The position numbers and the translations under genes are program-made. From Dyella_A ginsengisoli (GTDB lineage: Bacteria > Pseudomonadota > Gammaproteobacteria > Xanthomonadales > Rhodanobacteraceae): a stretch of 64,000 bases of DNA. A model generated the notes under the pieces. That model was not told the origin of the DNA. It did not search any database and worked only from the letters and a program-made list of their open reading frames with translations. Positions 16,211 to 26,277 of the stretch are shown here, piece after piece; within the stretch, counting starts at the first letter, position 1, and each line of letters starts with the position of its first letter. The DNA is taken from assembly GCF_044904665.1 (NCBI RefSeq), contig NZ_JADIKM010000001.1, forward strand, positions 186,001 through 250,000, in the 5' to 3' direction.

Positions 16211-17683
16211 ATGCGCCCCGCGACCGCCCCCGCCTCGCTTACCGAAGGGCCGATCGCCCGCAGCCTGCTGCTGTTCGCCCTGCCGATTCTCGGCAGCACG
16301 GTGCTGCAGTCGCTCAATGCATCGGTCAACGCGATGTGGATCGGCCACTTCCTCGGCGAGGCGGCACTCACCGCCACCAGCAACGCCACGCTGATCCTGT
16401 TCCTGCTGCTGTCGGCCGTGTTCGGCGTGAGCATGGCGTCCACCATCCTGGTGGGCCAGAGCCTGGGCGCGAAGGACGTGGCCGAGGCGCGCCGCGTGGT
16501 CGGCACCGGGGTGGGCTTCTTCGTGGCGGTGTCGCTGGCGGTGGCGATTGCGGGCTGGTTCGGCACCGCCGGCATGCTGCGCTTGCTGGGCACACCGCCT
16601 GACGCGCTGCCGTATGCAGTGGCCTACCTGCGCATCATCTTCGTGGCGCTGCCGTCGATGTACTTCTACAGCTTCCTGATGATGACGCTGCGCGGCGCGG
16701 GTGATTCGAAGACGCCGTTCCTCTTCATGGGCCTGTCGGTGGTGCTGGACATCGGCCTGAACCCGCTGCTGATGTTTGGCTGGGGACCGTTCCCGAAGCT
16801 CGGCATCGCCGGTTCGGCCACCGCCACGCTGATTGCGCAGACCGTGGCGCTGGCGGCGTTGCTGATCACGCTGTACCGGCGCCGGCACTTCCTGTGGATC
16901 GGCCGGCATGAACTGGCGCTGCTGAAGCCTGACGCCGCGATCCTGCGCGCGCTGGTGCTCAAGGGCCTGCCGATGGGCCTGCAGATGATCGTGATCTCCT
17001 CTTCCGCCATCGTGATGATGCGGCTGGTGAACGCCTACGGTTCGCAGACGGTGGCTGCCTACGGTGCTGCCACCCAGCTGTGGACCTACGTGCAGATGCC
17101 GGCGATGGCGATCGGCGCGGCGGTGTCCTCGATGGCGGCGCAGAACGTGGGGGCGCGGTTGTGGCAGCGGGTAGACCGCATCGCGCTGACCGGCGTGGCC
17201 TACAACTTCCTGCTCGGCGGCTCGCTGATCGCGCTGATCTACCTGTTCAACCGCGCGGCGCTCAACCTGTTTCTGCCCGGCGACGGCGTCGCGCTGGAAC
17301 TGGCCAGCCACCTCAACGCGATCGTGGTGTGGTCGTTCCTGTTCTTCGGCGTCACCTTCGTGCTGTTCGGCGTAGTGCGCTCCACCGGCGCAGTGTGGCC
17401 GCCGCTGGTGATCCTGCTGCTCACGATGTGGTTCGTGCGCCCGCCGTTCGCGCTCGCGCTGCAGCAGCGCCTGGGTGCCGACGCGATCTGGTGGAGCTTT
17501 CCGCTGGGCTCGTTGATCTCGATGCTGCTGGCAATGGCCTATTACCGCTACGGCGGCTGGCGCAAAGCCCGCATGCTTGCGCCGAGCCATGCCGGCCAGG
17601 CGCCGACTACCGGTCTGGGGGTTCCAGTGGCGCCGATGGGTGAATCGATACGCTCCAAGACTGCTGCGTTGGACATGCACTGA
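16211..17683 (+). CDS. MATE-family multidrug/cation exporter
   Basis: The 490-residue protein has twelve predicted membrane helices in two similar halves, with conserved MATE stretches such as LPILGSTVLQSLNASVNAMWIG and GAGDSKTPFLFMG. It exports cationic drugs by Na+ or H+ antiport. The ATG at 16211 lies 150 bp from the divergent peptidase gene. No regulator is adjacent. The substrate cannot be predicted. Confidence 0.93.
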   Translation: MRPATAPASLTEGPIARSLLLFALPILGSTVLQSLNASVNAMWIGHFLGEAALTATSNATLILFLLLSAVFGVSMASTILVGQSLGAKDVAEARRVVGTGVGFFVAVSLAVAIAGWFGTAGMLRLLGTPPDALPYAVAYLRIIFVALPSMYFYSFLMMTLRGAGDSKTPFLFMGLSVVLDIGLNPLLMFGWGPFPKLGIAGSATATLIAQTVALAALLITLYRRRHFLWIGRHELALLKPDAAILRALVLKGLPMGLQMIVISSSAIVMMRLVNAYGSQTVAAYGAATQLWTYVQMPAMAIGAAVSSMAAQNVGARLWQRVDRIALTGVAYNFLLGGSLIALIYLFNRAALNLFLPGDGVALELASHLNAIVVWSFLFFGVTFVLFGVVRSTGAVWPPLVILLLTMWFVRPPFALALQQRLGADAIWWSFPLGSLISMLLAMAYYRYGGWRKARMLAPSHAGQAPTTGLGVPVAPMGESIRSKTAALDMH

Positions 17684-18056
17684 CCAAACGCGAGCTGTGC
17701 TCATCCATTCATCCATAGTGCACATGCCGAGTGCCGTGACCTACGCATCCCGGTGGTTGCGCACCCAGCAGGATCAGTGACCCACCGCGCTTTTTTATCG
17801 TTCAGTGCTTGCTAAGAAATTGTTGACACTGCCGGTGGCGGCGTCGTACGTTCGGAGAGCGGACAGAGGTATGCAACCCTGCCCACAGCCGCTGTTCTTG
17901 AGCCACCGCCACTGGATCGGTGTCGATCCCGGACCAGCAGCAAAGTTTCTTTTGAGACACAAGTTATTGATTCTTCAGTAACTTAGAGGCCGGCCGCAAG
18001 AATTGGCGTCCGAATTTTTTTGCCCACTTGGGCAGATCTGGGGAGATCGGTTAAAC
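17684..18056 (+). promoter_or_regulatory. Long upstream region of the Oar-like receptor gene
   Basis: This 373-bp gap has no convincing gene. TTGACA at 17823-17828 with TACGTT at 17847-17852 (18-bp spacer) is a candidate promoter, giving a leader of roughly 200 nt. A second, AT-rich stretch at 17948-17985 could hold another promoter. GGGGAG at 18040-18045 is the ribosome-binding sequence. I see no recognisable riboswitch. Confidence 0.4.
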
Positions 18057-21000
18057 ATGACAACCAATACGCGTAATTCCTCGCAGGGGTTGAACCCCCG
18101 GCGCAACGCTCTGGCCCTCGCGCTCGCGCTGGGTATGGGGCTCACCGGCGTCGCCTACGCTCAGGCCACCACGGGTTCGATCTTCGGTACCGCGCCGGTC
18201 GCGTCGGGTGAATCGGTCAAGGTGACCAACCTGTCGAACGGCACCACTCGTACCGTTGCCGTCGATTCGAGCGGCCGCTACGCCGCCACCAACCTGCCGG
18301 TCGGCACCTACAGCGTCTCCCTGATCAAGGACGGCGCGGTCATCTCCACCAACGACAAGGTCGTGGTCAGCGTCGGCGGCGGTACGGAAGTGCCTTTCGC
18401 CAGCGAGCAGAACGCCCAGAACCTGAGCGCCGTGTCGGTCGTGGCGAGCGCCCTTCCGGCGATCGACGTGTCCAGCGTCACCTCCAGCACCGTCATTACC
18501 TCGAAGGATCTGCAGCAGCTGCCGGTTGGCCGCAGCGCCGAGTCCATCGCGCTGCTGGCGCCCGGCACCGTGCAGGGCAGCGGCTTCTTCGGCAATGCCG
18601 TGTCGTTCGGCGGCTCGAGCGTTTCCGAGAATGCGTACTACATCAACGGCTACAACACCGGCGAGCCGTACCGCAACATCGGCGGCTTTGCGCTGCCCTA
18701 CGGCTCGATCGATCAGCAGCAGACGCTGACCGGCGGCTACAGCGCCAAGTACGGTCGTTCCGACGGCGGCGTGATCAACCAGATCGGCAAGCGCGGCACC
18801 AACGAGTGGCACTTTGGCGGACAGGTCGCCTGGGCGCCGAAGTATCTCTCCTCGGGCGGCAAGGACGAATACTACGGCCATCCGGCCATTCCGGCGCCGA
18901 CGCCCGATGGTACGCCGTTTACGCTGGCTGACCCCTCCCTGCCGGGTACGCTGTATTGGGATCGCAGCAAGAACAAGTCGTGGGAGACGATCTACTCCGG
19001 CTACGTCGGCGGTCCGCTGATCAAGGACAAGCTGTACATGTTCCTGTCGGCCGAGCAGACCAAGACCAAGGGCACTACGGTCGGCAACCTCGACAACGGC
19101 CGCGAGCTGTTCTACACGAACAAGGAAAACAAGGTCTACGGCAAGATCGACTGGAACATCAACGAGAACAACATTCTCGAAGCCACCTACATGTCCGATC
19201 GTCAGGACAATGGCGGCGGCAGCACGTACAACTACGACTACACCACGCTGTCCACGGCCGACTTCGTCCAGCCGAGCAATCGCGACAAGCAGACGGCGAC
19301 CTTCTACATCGGCAAGTACACCAGCTATATCGGTGACAACGCCACGCTGAGCGTCGAGTACGGCAAGGGTCGCTTCACCAACCCGACCATCTACGGCGCC
19401 CTGAGCGACCTGCCGTTCATCTCGCTGGCAGGCAATCAGAACCCGGCGTACACCGGTGATACGCAGATCCGCAACGCCCAGACCGTCACGCAGCTGTCGG
19501 CCATTGATGCGGCGTCGAACACGCGTGGCCTGCGCGTCGACTTCGATTACCGCCTGGGTGACCACGATCTGAGCGTCGGTATCGACAACCAGTACTACAA
19601 CGCCCACAACCAGGGCACCTACGCCAGCGGTCCCGGCGCCAGCATCACCGATCCGTTCAATAACGCGAACGGCTACTACTGGCGGTATCTCGTCAAAACC
19701 AATGCGGATCAGAGCAAGACCTATACCGTCGACCAGCGTCACTTTGCGAAGCTGGCCAGCATGTCGCTCTCGCAGAAGGCCTACTACCTGCAGGACGTCT
19801 GGCAGGTCGCGCAGAACGTGCAGTTGAACCTCGGCCTCCGCAATGATCGCTTCACCAACTACAACGACCTGCATCAGGCGTTCGTGGATGAGAAGAATCA
19901 GTGGGAACCGCGCCTGGGCGTCAGCTGGGACGTGAACGGCGACTCGTCGTTCAAGGTCTACGGCAACGCCGGTCGTTACTATCTGGCATTGCCGAACAAT
20001 GCGGCCGAGCGCGCAGCGACCCGTTCGACTTTCCTAGACACCATCTACAGCTACACCGGAATCGATGCTAATGGCATTCCGACCGGTCTGACAGTGGTTA
20101 GGCCGACCCGTTCCCCGGACGGCGAGACCGGTGGCGCGAAGGATCCGAAGCAGGTCACTGCGCGCAACCTCAAGGCACAGTACCTCGACGAGTACATCGT
20201 GGGCTTCGACAAGCAGCTCAACGACAACTGGACCTATGGTGCCAAGGTCACGTATCGCGACCTGAAGACCGCGATCGACGACGAGTGCTCGCCGGGCCAG
20301 ATCGCGGCCAAGATGACCAAGATGGGCCTGGATCCGAACCAGTACTACGACTCGCTGTACGGTGCGGCCTACTGCCGCCTGATCAACCCGGGCTTGACCA
20401 ACGACATGTTGGTTACGCGCGACGACGGCACCGGTTCGACCATCGTCAAGATGACCCAGCAGGACTGGGGCTATCTCAAGGGCGTGAAGCGTGAAATCGC
20501 CTCCCTCGACCTCTACCTCGAGCATCCGTTCGACGGCAAGTGGATGGGCCGCGTGGACTACACCTACAGCCACGGCCAGGGCAACACCGAGGGCCAGGTG
20601 CGCTCCGACTTCGGCCAAGGCGACGTGTCGAAGACGGAGGACTGGGATTCCTGGCAGCTGATGCAGGGCCAGGACGGCGAGCTGATCAACAACCGCAAGC
20701 ATTCGATTCGCTTCCGCGGTGCCTATCAGTTCACGCCGGAATGGCTGGTGTCGGCCACTGCGCTGATCCAGTCCGGTACGCCGAAGGAGTGCCTGGGTTA
20801 CTTCGGCCCGAATGCCGATGGCGACCCGACCGGCTACAACAACGGCGGCAGCGGCAACTACCACTGGTGCGGTGGCAAGATCGTGCATCCGGGTGATCCG
20901 GGCCACACCCCGTGGACCAAGACCATCAACCTGGGCGTGCGTTACGCACCGAACTTCGCTGATCAGAAGCTCGCCTTCAAGTTCGATATCTACAACGTGC

Positions 21001-21134
21001 TGAACGACCAGAAGGCCACCCAGACCTATGCGGCTGGCGAATCCGGTCCGCACACGATCAACAACTTGTATGGCATGGGCATCTACTTCCAGCCGCCGCG
21101 TTACATGCGTCTGTCGGTGTCCTACGACTACTGA
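18057..21134 (+). CDS. Oar-like TonB-dependent outer-membrane receptor
   Basis: The 1025-residue protein has a signal peptide ending AYA-QAT. A carboxypeptidase-regulatory-like beta domain follows (about 38-110; SGRYAATNLPVGTYSVSL), then a plug domain (about 125-250) and a large beta-barrel ending in SVSYDY. The layout matches Oar-type receptors, which import or display large ligands. The ATG at 18057 follows GGGGAG and gives the signal peptide directly. A strong terminator follows, so it can be a monocistronic unit, but three TPR-sulfotransferase genes lie just downstream. The ligand is unknown. Confidence 0.9.
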   Translation: MTTNTRNSSQGLNPRRNALALALALGMGLTGVAYAQATTGSIFGTAPVASGESVKVTNLSNGTTRTVAVDSSGRYAATNLPVGTYSVSLIKDGAVISTNDKVVVSVGGGTEVPFASEQNAQNLSAVSVVASALPAIDVSSVTSSTVITSKDLQQLPVGRSAESIALLAPGTVQGSGFFGNAVSFGGSSVSENAYYINGYNTGEPYRNIGGFALPYGSIDQQQTLTGGYSAKYGRSDGGVINQIGKRGTNEWHFGGQVAWAPKYLSSGGKDEYYGHPAIPAPTPDGTPFTLADPSLPGTLYWDRSKNKSWETIYSGYVGGPLIKDKLYMFLSAEQTKTKGTTVGNLDNGRELFYTNKENKVYGKIDWNINENNILEATYMSDRQDNGGGSTYNYDYTTLSTADFVQPSNRDKQTATFYIGKYTSYIGDNATLSVEYGKGRFTNPTIYGALSDLPFISLAGNQNPAYTGDTQIRNAQTVTQLSAIDAASNTRGLRVDFDYRLGDHDLSVGIDNQYYNAHNQGTYASGPGASITDPFNNANGYYWRYLVKTNADQSKTYTVDQRHFAKLASMSLSQKAYYLQDVWQVAQNVQLNLGLRNDRFTNYNDLHQAFVDEKNQWEPRLGVSWDVNGDSSFKVYGNAGRYYLALPNNAAERAATRSTFLDTIYSYTGIDANGIPTGLTVVRPTRSPDGETGGAKDPKQVTARNLKAQYLDEYIVGFDKQLNDNWTYGAKVTYRDLKTAIDDECSPGQIAAKMTKMGLDPNQYYDSLYGAAYCRLINPGLTNDMLVTRDDGTGSTIVKMTQQDWGYLKGVKREIASLDLYLEHPFDGKWMGRVDYTYSHGQGNTEGQVRSDFGQGDVSKTEDWDSWQLMQGQDGELINNRKHSIRFRGAYQFTPEWLVSATALIQSGTPKECLGYFGPNADGDPTGYNNGGSGNYHWCGGKIVHPGDPGHTPWTKTINLGVRYAPNFADQKLAFKFDIYNVLNDQKATQTYAAGESGPHTINNLYGMGIYFQPPRYMRLSVSYDY

Positions 21135-21168
21135 GAAATCTGAAGAACTCGAAGTAGTGCAACTTTGA

Positions 21169-21205
21169 AAACCACCGACCTCCGGGTCGGTGGTTTTTTT
21201 TTTGC
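21169..21205 (+). terminator. Rho-independent terminator after the Oar-like receptor
   Basis: An 11-bp perfect stem (AACCACCGACC, loop TCCG, GGTCGGTGGTT) runs into a T tract of about eleven bases, 36 bp after the receptor stop. Confidence 0.95.
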
Positions 21206-21356
21206 GCAAAGCTCGGCAAGCGCCAGGCGATGTTCGATCCTGAAACCGCATCTCGCGCGCTCAGCGCCCAGCCCGTGCTTGCATAGGTTGGGCTGTCCTG
21301 TCTGCAGCCACGGCTAAGCTATGCTTCCGGGATCGCCCGCATTGCCCGAACATCCC

Positions 21357-22967
21357 ATGCAGTCACCGGAATCCGTGCCGCCCTCGGACAAGCTGCGTCA
21401 TAACGCCCGCGAGTTCATGCAGAGTAATGATCTGCCGGCCGCGCGCGCCGCTCTGGAGGCGCTGCTTGCACGCAGCCCGGGCGATCTCCCTGCGCATCTC
21501 GACCTGGCGCACGTGCTGTTGGGGGCAGGAAGTTTCCGTGCCTCGGCGGCCTGCCTCGCCGACGCCGCCACGAGAGATGAGCAAGCGAGCCCGGCCTCCC
21601 GCATCACGCTGGCCCGTCGCCTATACTTTTCCGGTGAAGTCGTCGCGGCCAAGGAGTGCATCGAGCGCCTCGGCAAGGCCATCAGGCTGGATGGTCCCGG
21701 GCTTGCAGCCCTGGCACACCTGTACTGGTTGATTGGCGATGTCGTCACGGCGAGCGAGTACAGCCGCCGCGCCCACCGGCTCGGCGTGGAGACGCCGAAC
21801 GAATGGCACCTCCACGCGATGCTCTGCCACTTTCAGGGCGAACGGGAACAGGCCCGCCAGATTCTCGAAGCGTGCCTGAAACGCTGGCCCCGCTTTGGCG
21901 CCGCCGCACAGGCCTTGGCCAATCTACGCACTTACGGGCCCGGGCATCACCATGTTTCCTTTTTGCGTGCGCAGCTCGAGCAGCTGCCCCGCACCGCCTC
22001 CGACCCGAGTGGAATGGTGCTGCGCGCCCAGTTCCTGTCTGCGCTATCCAAGGAACTGGATGATCTGGACGACACTGCGGCCTCGTGGGCGGCTCTCGTC
22101 GAGAGCAAGGCCATCATGCGCACGCTCAATCCCTACGACCCGACGATGGAGTCGACCTTCACTGCCGAGCTGCTTGATGCTGTGGCGGCGCTTTCACCCG
22201 CGGCGGAGCTGGCGTCGGAAGCATCGCTCGGAGACGGGCCGCAGCCGATCTTCGTGGTGGGCATGCCGCGCTCCGGCTCCACCCTGCTCGATCGTGTACT
22301 TTCCTCGCATCCGGATGTGGCATCCGCCGGCGAGATCAACGACTTCCTGCGCCAGCTCCACTGGGTGGCCGATGTTCCGCCCTCGGGCGTCGCGGGCATG
22401 CGCGAAGTGCTGCGCCGGTTACCGCAGCTCGACCTGGCGGAGCTGGGGCAACGCTACCTGGCCCAGACGCGATGGCGCGCGCAGGGAAGGCGCTATTTCG
22501 TCGACAAGTTGCCGATCAACATCCAGCTTGTTCCGATCATCCGGCAGGCACTGCCCCACGCGCCGATCCTGCACATCGTCCGTGATCCAATGGACGTCTG
22601 CTTTTCCAACTTCCGCGCGATGTTCGGCGACGTGAGCCCCTGGTGCAACGACCTCGCGTCGGTGGCCCACTTTCACGGTGAATATCGGCGCATCGTCGAC
22701 CGCTGGCACGTCGCGTGTCCGGACGCGATGCTCGAGGTCGACTATCGCGCGCTGGTCGAAGATCCCGAGCCCGCGATCCGGGCGATCCTCACCCACTGCG
22801 GCCTGCCGTTCGATGCGCGCTGCCTGCATCCTGAAAGCAATCCGTCGCCCGTCGCCACCCCGAGTGCCGCCCAGGTGCGCGAGCCGGTTCATCGACGCAG
22901 CTTGTCCTCCTGGCGTCGCTATGCCCCGCAACTCGCCCCGCTGCGCGCGGCGCTGCCCTCCGCATAA
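21357..22967 (+). CDS. TPR-containing sulfotransferase, paralogue 1
   Basis: The 536-residue protein has TPR-type helical repeats over about residues 10-260, then a sulfotransferase domain. The 5'-phosphosulfate loop is GMPRSGSTLLDRVLSSH, and the 3'-phosphate-binding segment is HIVRDPMDVCFSN. Such enzymes transfer sulfate from PAPS to a protein or small-molecule acceptor, with the TPR part probably holding the acceptor. ATG 21357 aligns with the starts of the two paralogues downstream; an ATG at 21321 is an alternative. No signal peptide is seen, so it is cytoplasmic. The acceptor is unknown. Confidence 0.85.
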   Translation: MQSPESVPPSDKLRHNAREFMQSNDLPAARAALEALLARSPGDLPAHLDLAHVLLGAGSFRASAACLADAATRDEQASPASRITLARRLYFSGEVVAAKECIERLGKAIRLDGPGLAALAHLYWLIGDVVTASEYSRRAHRLGVETPNEWHLHAMLCHFQGEREQARQILEACLKRWPRFGAAAQALANLRTYGPGHHHVSFLRAQLEQLPRTASDPSGMVLRAQFLSALSKELDDLDDTAASWAALVESKAIMRTLNPYDPTMESTFTAELLDAVAALSPAAELASEASLGDGPQPIFVVGMPRSGSTLLDRVLSSHPDVASAGEINDFLRQLHWVADVPPSGVAGMREVLRRLPQLDLAELGQRYLAQTRWRAQGRRYFVDKLPINIQLVPIIRQALPHAPILHIVRDPMDVCFSNFRAMFGDVSPWCNDLASVAHFHGEYRRIVDRWHVACPDAMLEVDYRALVEDPEPAIRAILTHCGLPFDARCLHPESNPSPVATPSAAQVREPVHRRSLSSWRRYAPQLAPLRAALPSA

Positions 22968-23033
22968 GGCGGGCGCACCGGCAAGCGATCTTGGTGTAAC
23001 GCCGACTCCTTCCGTCAGGTACCTTGAACGAGC

Positions 23034-24626
23034 ATGACCAATCACTCTCTGGACGAAGCCACCCTCCAGTCCCTTCGTCGGCGCGCTAGCGATCAAGTCG
23101 AGCGGCACCAGTGGGAGGCAGCCCAGGCGTCGCTGGAAACACTTCGCGGCGCTACGCCGGAAGACCCCCGAGTGGCGCTGGATCTGGCGGCCGTCATGGA
23201 GGCTCGCGGCCTTTTGCGGGACGCCACCGCCGCGCTTCTCGATGCGGCCAAAGTGGGATCGCCCGTACCCGGGCTACTGCTTGCGTTGGCCAGAAAGCTC
23301 TACTTCGCAGGCGAACTCCTGACAGCAAGGAGTTGCCTGGACCAGGTCGAGGCGCATGCGCCTCAATCAAGCGTACCGTTGGTGGAGCTGGCACGCCTGC
23401 GCTGGTTGCTGGGCGAATACAAGCAAGCCTACGCGTTGAGCAAGCGCGCCATGGACAGCGGTGCCGACACCCCCGATGCGAACTATTTGCACGCCACACT
23501 CGCCCAGTACAACGGCGACATCGACACCGCACGAACCGGCTTGCAGCAATGTCTGCGAAAGTGGCCGAGATTCGGCGAGGCGGCAGTCGCACTGGTGCAC
23601 CTCGAGAAGCAGAACTCAGCCGTGCCATTGAAGGTCCTGGACACCCATCTCGCCCTCGTGCAGGCCGATCCACCCGGACCGATTCAGCAGGTGGCGATGG
23701 CGCAGTTCCAAGCCGCTCGCTTCAAGGTCCTCGATGATCTGGGCCAGGCCGACGAGGCGTGGCAGGCATTGGAGCGCGGCAACGCCTTGATGCGGGCGCT
23801 GCATCCGTACGACGGAGCAGGCGAGGCCGCAGTTTGCGAGGCCCTGGCAAGCGCATCGACGCATCTTGCCAAGCGCGTTGCCCACGCCACCCGGGACGGC
23901 GCGCAGCCGATTTTTGTGGTGGGCCTGCCCCGGTCGGGCACGACGCTTCTCGATCGCGCGCTGTCGAGCCACTCGGCCATCGCTTCGGCCGGGGAGATCA
24001 ATGACTTTCGCCGGCAGTTGCGCTGGATGACCGACGTGCCGGCCGGTGGCGTGGCCGGCATGCTGGAAGTCCTGCGCCGGGTCGAAACCATCGATTTCAC
24101 CGAACTCGGTCGTCGCTATCTCGCGCAGACGCAGTGGCGCGCGCCCGGCAAACACTGGTTCGTCGACAAGAACCCCATCAACGTGCGCATGGTGCCCTTC
24201 ATCCGACTCGCTCTGCCGCATGCCGTCATCGTGCACATCCATCGCGCGCCGATGGACGTGTGCTATTCGAACATCAAGGCGATGCTCGGGGCGTCCTCCG
24301 CTTACAGCTACGACATGGCATCCATGGCGCACTACTACCGGCTCTATCGCGGGTTGATCGACCGCTGGCATCGCGATTGCCCGGGCCTGCTGCACGAGGT
24401 GGCGTACGAAGCGCTGCTGCGCACCCCGGTAGCCACGCTGACGGGTGTGCTCGATCGCTGCGGCCTGGAGCTCGAGCCCGCCTGTCTGCATCCGGAGCGC
24501 AACGCCACGCCGGTCGCCACCCCGAGCTGCAATCAAGTGCGCGAGGCACCTCATCTGCGCAGCCTCGGCGAATGGCGCCGCTACGAAGCCCGGCTCGAAC
24601 CGCTGCGTGCTGCCCTGAACGCATGA
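23034..24626 (+). CDS. TPR-containing sulfotransferase, paralogue 2
   Basis: The 530-residue protein has the same architecture as its neighbour: N-terminal TPR helices, phosphosulfate loop GLPRSGTTLLDRALSSH, and 3'-phosphate segment HIHRAPMDVCYSN (Asp of the VRDP motif replaced by Ala). The conserved SAGEINDF block after the loop is shared by all three copies. It starts 66 bp after paralogue 1. Divergence is greatest in the TPR part, which fits different acceptors for similar chemistry. Confidence 0.85.
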   Translation: MTNHSLDEATLQSLRRRASDQVERHQWEAAQASLETLRGATPEDPRVALDLAAVMEARGLLRDATAALLDAAKVGSPVPGLLLALARKLYFAGELLTARSCLDQVEAHAPQSSVPLVELARLRWLLGEYKQAYALSKRAMDSGADTPDANYLHATLAQYNGDIDTARTGLQQCLRKWPRFGEAAVALVHLEKQNSAVPLKVLDTHLALVQADPPGPIQQVAMAQFQAARFKVLDDLGQADEAWQALERGNALMRALHPYDGAGEAAVCEALASASTHLAKRVAHATRDGAQPIFVVGLPRSGTTLLDRALSSHSAIASAGEINDFRRQLRWMTDVPAGGVAGMLEVLRRVETIDFTELGRRYLAQTQWRAPGKHWFVDKNPINVRMVPFIRLALPHAVIVHIHRAPMDVCYSNIKAMLGASSAYSYDMASMAHYYRLYRGLIDRWHRDCPGLLHEVAYEALLRTPVATLTGVLDRCGLELEPACLHPERNATPVATPSCNQVREAPHLRSLGEWRRYEARLEPLRAALNA

Positions 24627-24660
24627 ATTCTCGTCATCGCATCTCCATCGCGAGGGCTTC

Positions 24661-26274
24661 ATGACTGGCCCGATCGCCGAGAACGACAGCGCCCTGCGCC
24701 GACGGGCGAGGCAGGCCATCGACGCAGGCCAGTACGCGCTCGCCGAACAGCTGCTGCGCGACCTGGCACGGCTCGCGCCCCGGGACGTGCCGGTGCGCAT
24801 GGAACTCGCCCAGGCGATTCTGCGCAACGGACGCATGCGCGAAGCCACGCAGCACCTGCTCGACGCCGTCGCGTTCCTTCCCAATGACGCGCCGCTGATC
24901 GCGCAATTGGCGTGGCGCCTCTCTCTGCAGGGAGAAATTCTCGGTGCCCGGCAGTGCCTGGACCACCTGATGCGTGCACCGAATCCGCCACCGCATGTCA
25001 TCGCCGAGCAGGCGCACCTGCGCTGGATGCTGGGCGAAGTCATCGTGGCATCCCGTCTCATGGAGCGGGCCGCGAAAGCCGGTCTCGACACGCCCGGCGA
25101 GTACTACCTGCGCGGCATGCTGCTGCAGTTCGAGGGGCGACTGGACGAGGCGAAACAGGTGCTGCTCGCGTTGCTTGAGCGGTGGCCGGAACATGCCGAC
25201 GCGGCCGTGATCCTGGCGAACCTGCATCGGCAGACGCCGCTTGCCAATCATCTTGAGTTGCTGCGTTCCTTGCAGGCGCGGTTGCCGGCCCAGGCCACGC
25301 ATCCGCGACTGCGTTTCGCCCATGCCGAATACCACTCGGCTCAGTTCAAGGTGCTTGATGACCTCGGTCGATGGGGCGAGGCGTGGGCGCAACTCGAACA
25401 GTGCAACCGGGCGATGCATGCACTGAATCCCTACGATGCGCTGGCCGAAGCGGCGCAAGTCGAAGCGCTGGAGGCAACAGCCGCAGCGCTGCCGGCGGCG
25501 GCGCCAGTCGGTGACGCCCAGGCGGACGGGCCGATGCCCATCTTCATCGTCGGACTGCCGCGCTCCGGATCCACGCTGCTCGATCACATGCTCAGTGCCC
25601 ACAGCGAGGTGGCTTCCGCCGGCGAGATCAGCGATTTCCAGCGCCAGCTGCATTGGGTGGCGGACGTGGCGACGATCGACCAGGCCAGTTTCTCGGCGAT
25701 GCTCGCCAAAGCCGCGTCGATCGATTTCGATCTGCTCGGTCGACGCTACCTGGAGCAGACGCGCTGGCGTGCCCAGGGACGCCGCTTCTACATCGACAAG
25801 ATGCCGATCAACCTGCGCATGGTGCCCTTCATTCGCCGGGCCCTGCCGACGGCGCCGATCCTGCACCTGGTGCGTGCGCCGATGGATGTCTGCTACTCCA
25901 ACCTCAAGGTGATGTTCGGCAACACCTCGGCCTACTGCTACGACATGGCCGCGATGGCCCATTACCACGGCTTGTACCGGCGCCTGGTGCGACGTTGGCA
26001 TGCGCTGATGCCCGGCGCGATGCTCGACGTGGACTACGCCGCCCTGGTGACCCACCCGGAGCAGACGCTCGCCCGCGTGCTCGCCCATTGCGGCCTTGCG
26101 ATGGAGCCAGCCTGCCTGCGCCCGGAAGACAATCCGGCCCCGGTGGCCACGCCCAGCAGCGCCCAGGTGCGTGAGCCGGTGCATACCCGCGCGCTGGAAC
26201 AGTGGCGTCGCTACGAAGTGCAGCTCGAACCGCTGCGGCGCGCGCTCGAAGTGGAGCCCGATTCGAGTCCCTGA
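24661..26274 (+). CDS. TPR-containing sulfotransferase, paralogue 3
   Basis: The 537-residue third copy has N-terminal TPR helices, phosphosulfate loop GLPRSGSTLLDHMLSAH, and 3'-phosphate segment HLVRAPMDVCYSN. A conserved C-terminal block (NPAPVATPSSAQVREPVH) is nearly the same in all copies. The start has GAGGGC as ribosome-binding sequence and lies 34 bp after paralogue 2, so the three are likely co-transcribed. It ends 4 bp before the convergent RND gene, with no room for a terminator. Confidence 0.85.
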   Translation: MTGPIAENDSALRRRARQAIDAGQYALAEQLLRDLARLAPRDVPVRMELAQAILRNGRMREATQHLLDAVAFLPNDAPLIAQLAWRLSLQGEILGARQCLDHLMRAPNPPPHVIAEQAHLRWMLGEVIVASRLMERAAKAGLDTPGEYYLRGMLLQFEGRLDEAKQVLLALLERWPEHADAAVILANLHRQTPLANHLELLRSLQARLPAQATHPRLRFAHAEYHSAQFKVLDDLGRWGEAWAQLEQCNRAMHALNPYDALAEAAQVEALEATAAALPAAAPVGDAQADGPMPIFIVGLPRSGSTLLDHMLSAHSEVASAGEISDFQRQLHWVADVATIDQASFSAMLAKAASIDFDLLGRRYLEQTRWRAQGRRFYIDKMPINLRMVPFIRRALPTAPILHLVRAPMDVCYSNLKVMFGNTSAYCYDMAAMAHYHGLYRRLVRRWHALMPGAMLDVDYAALVTHPEQTLARVLAHCGLAMEPACLRPEDNPAPVATPSSAQVREPVHTRALEQWRRYEVQLEPLRRALEVEPDSSP

Positions 26275-26277
26275 GAC

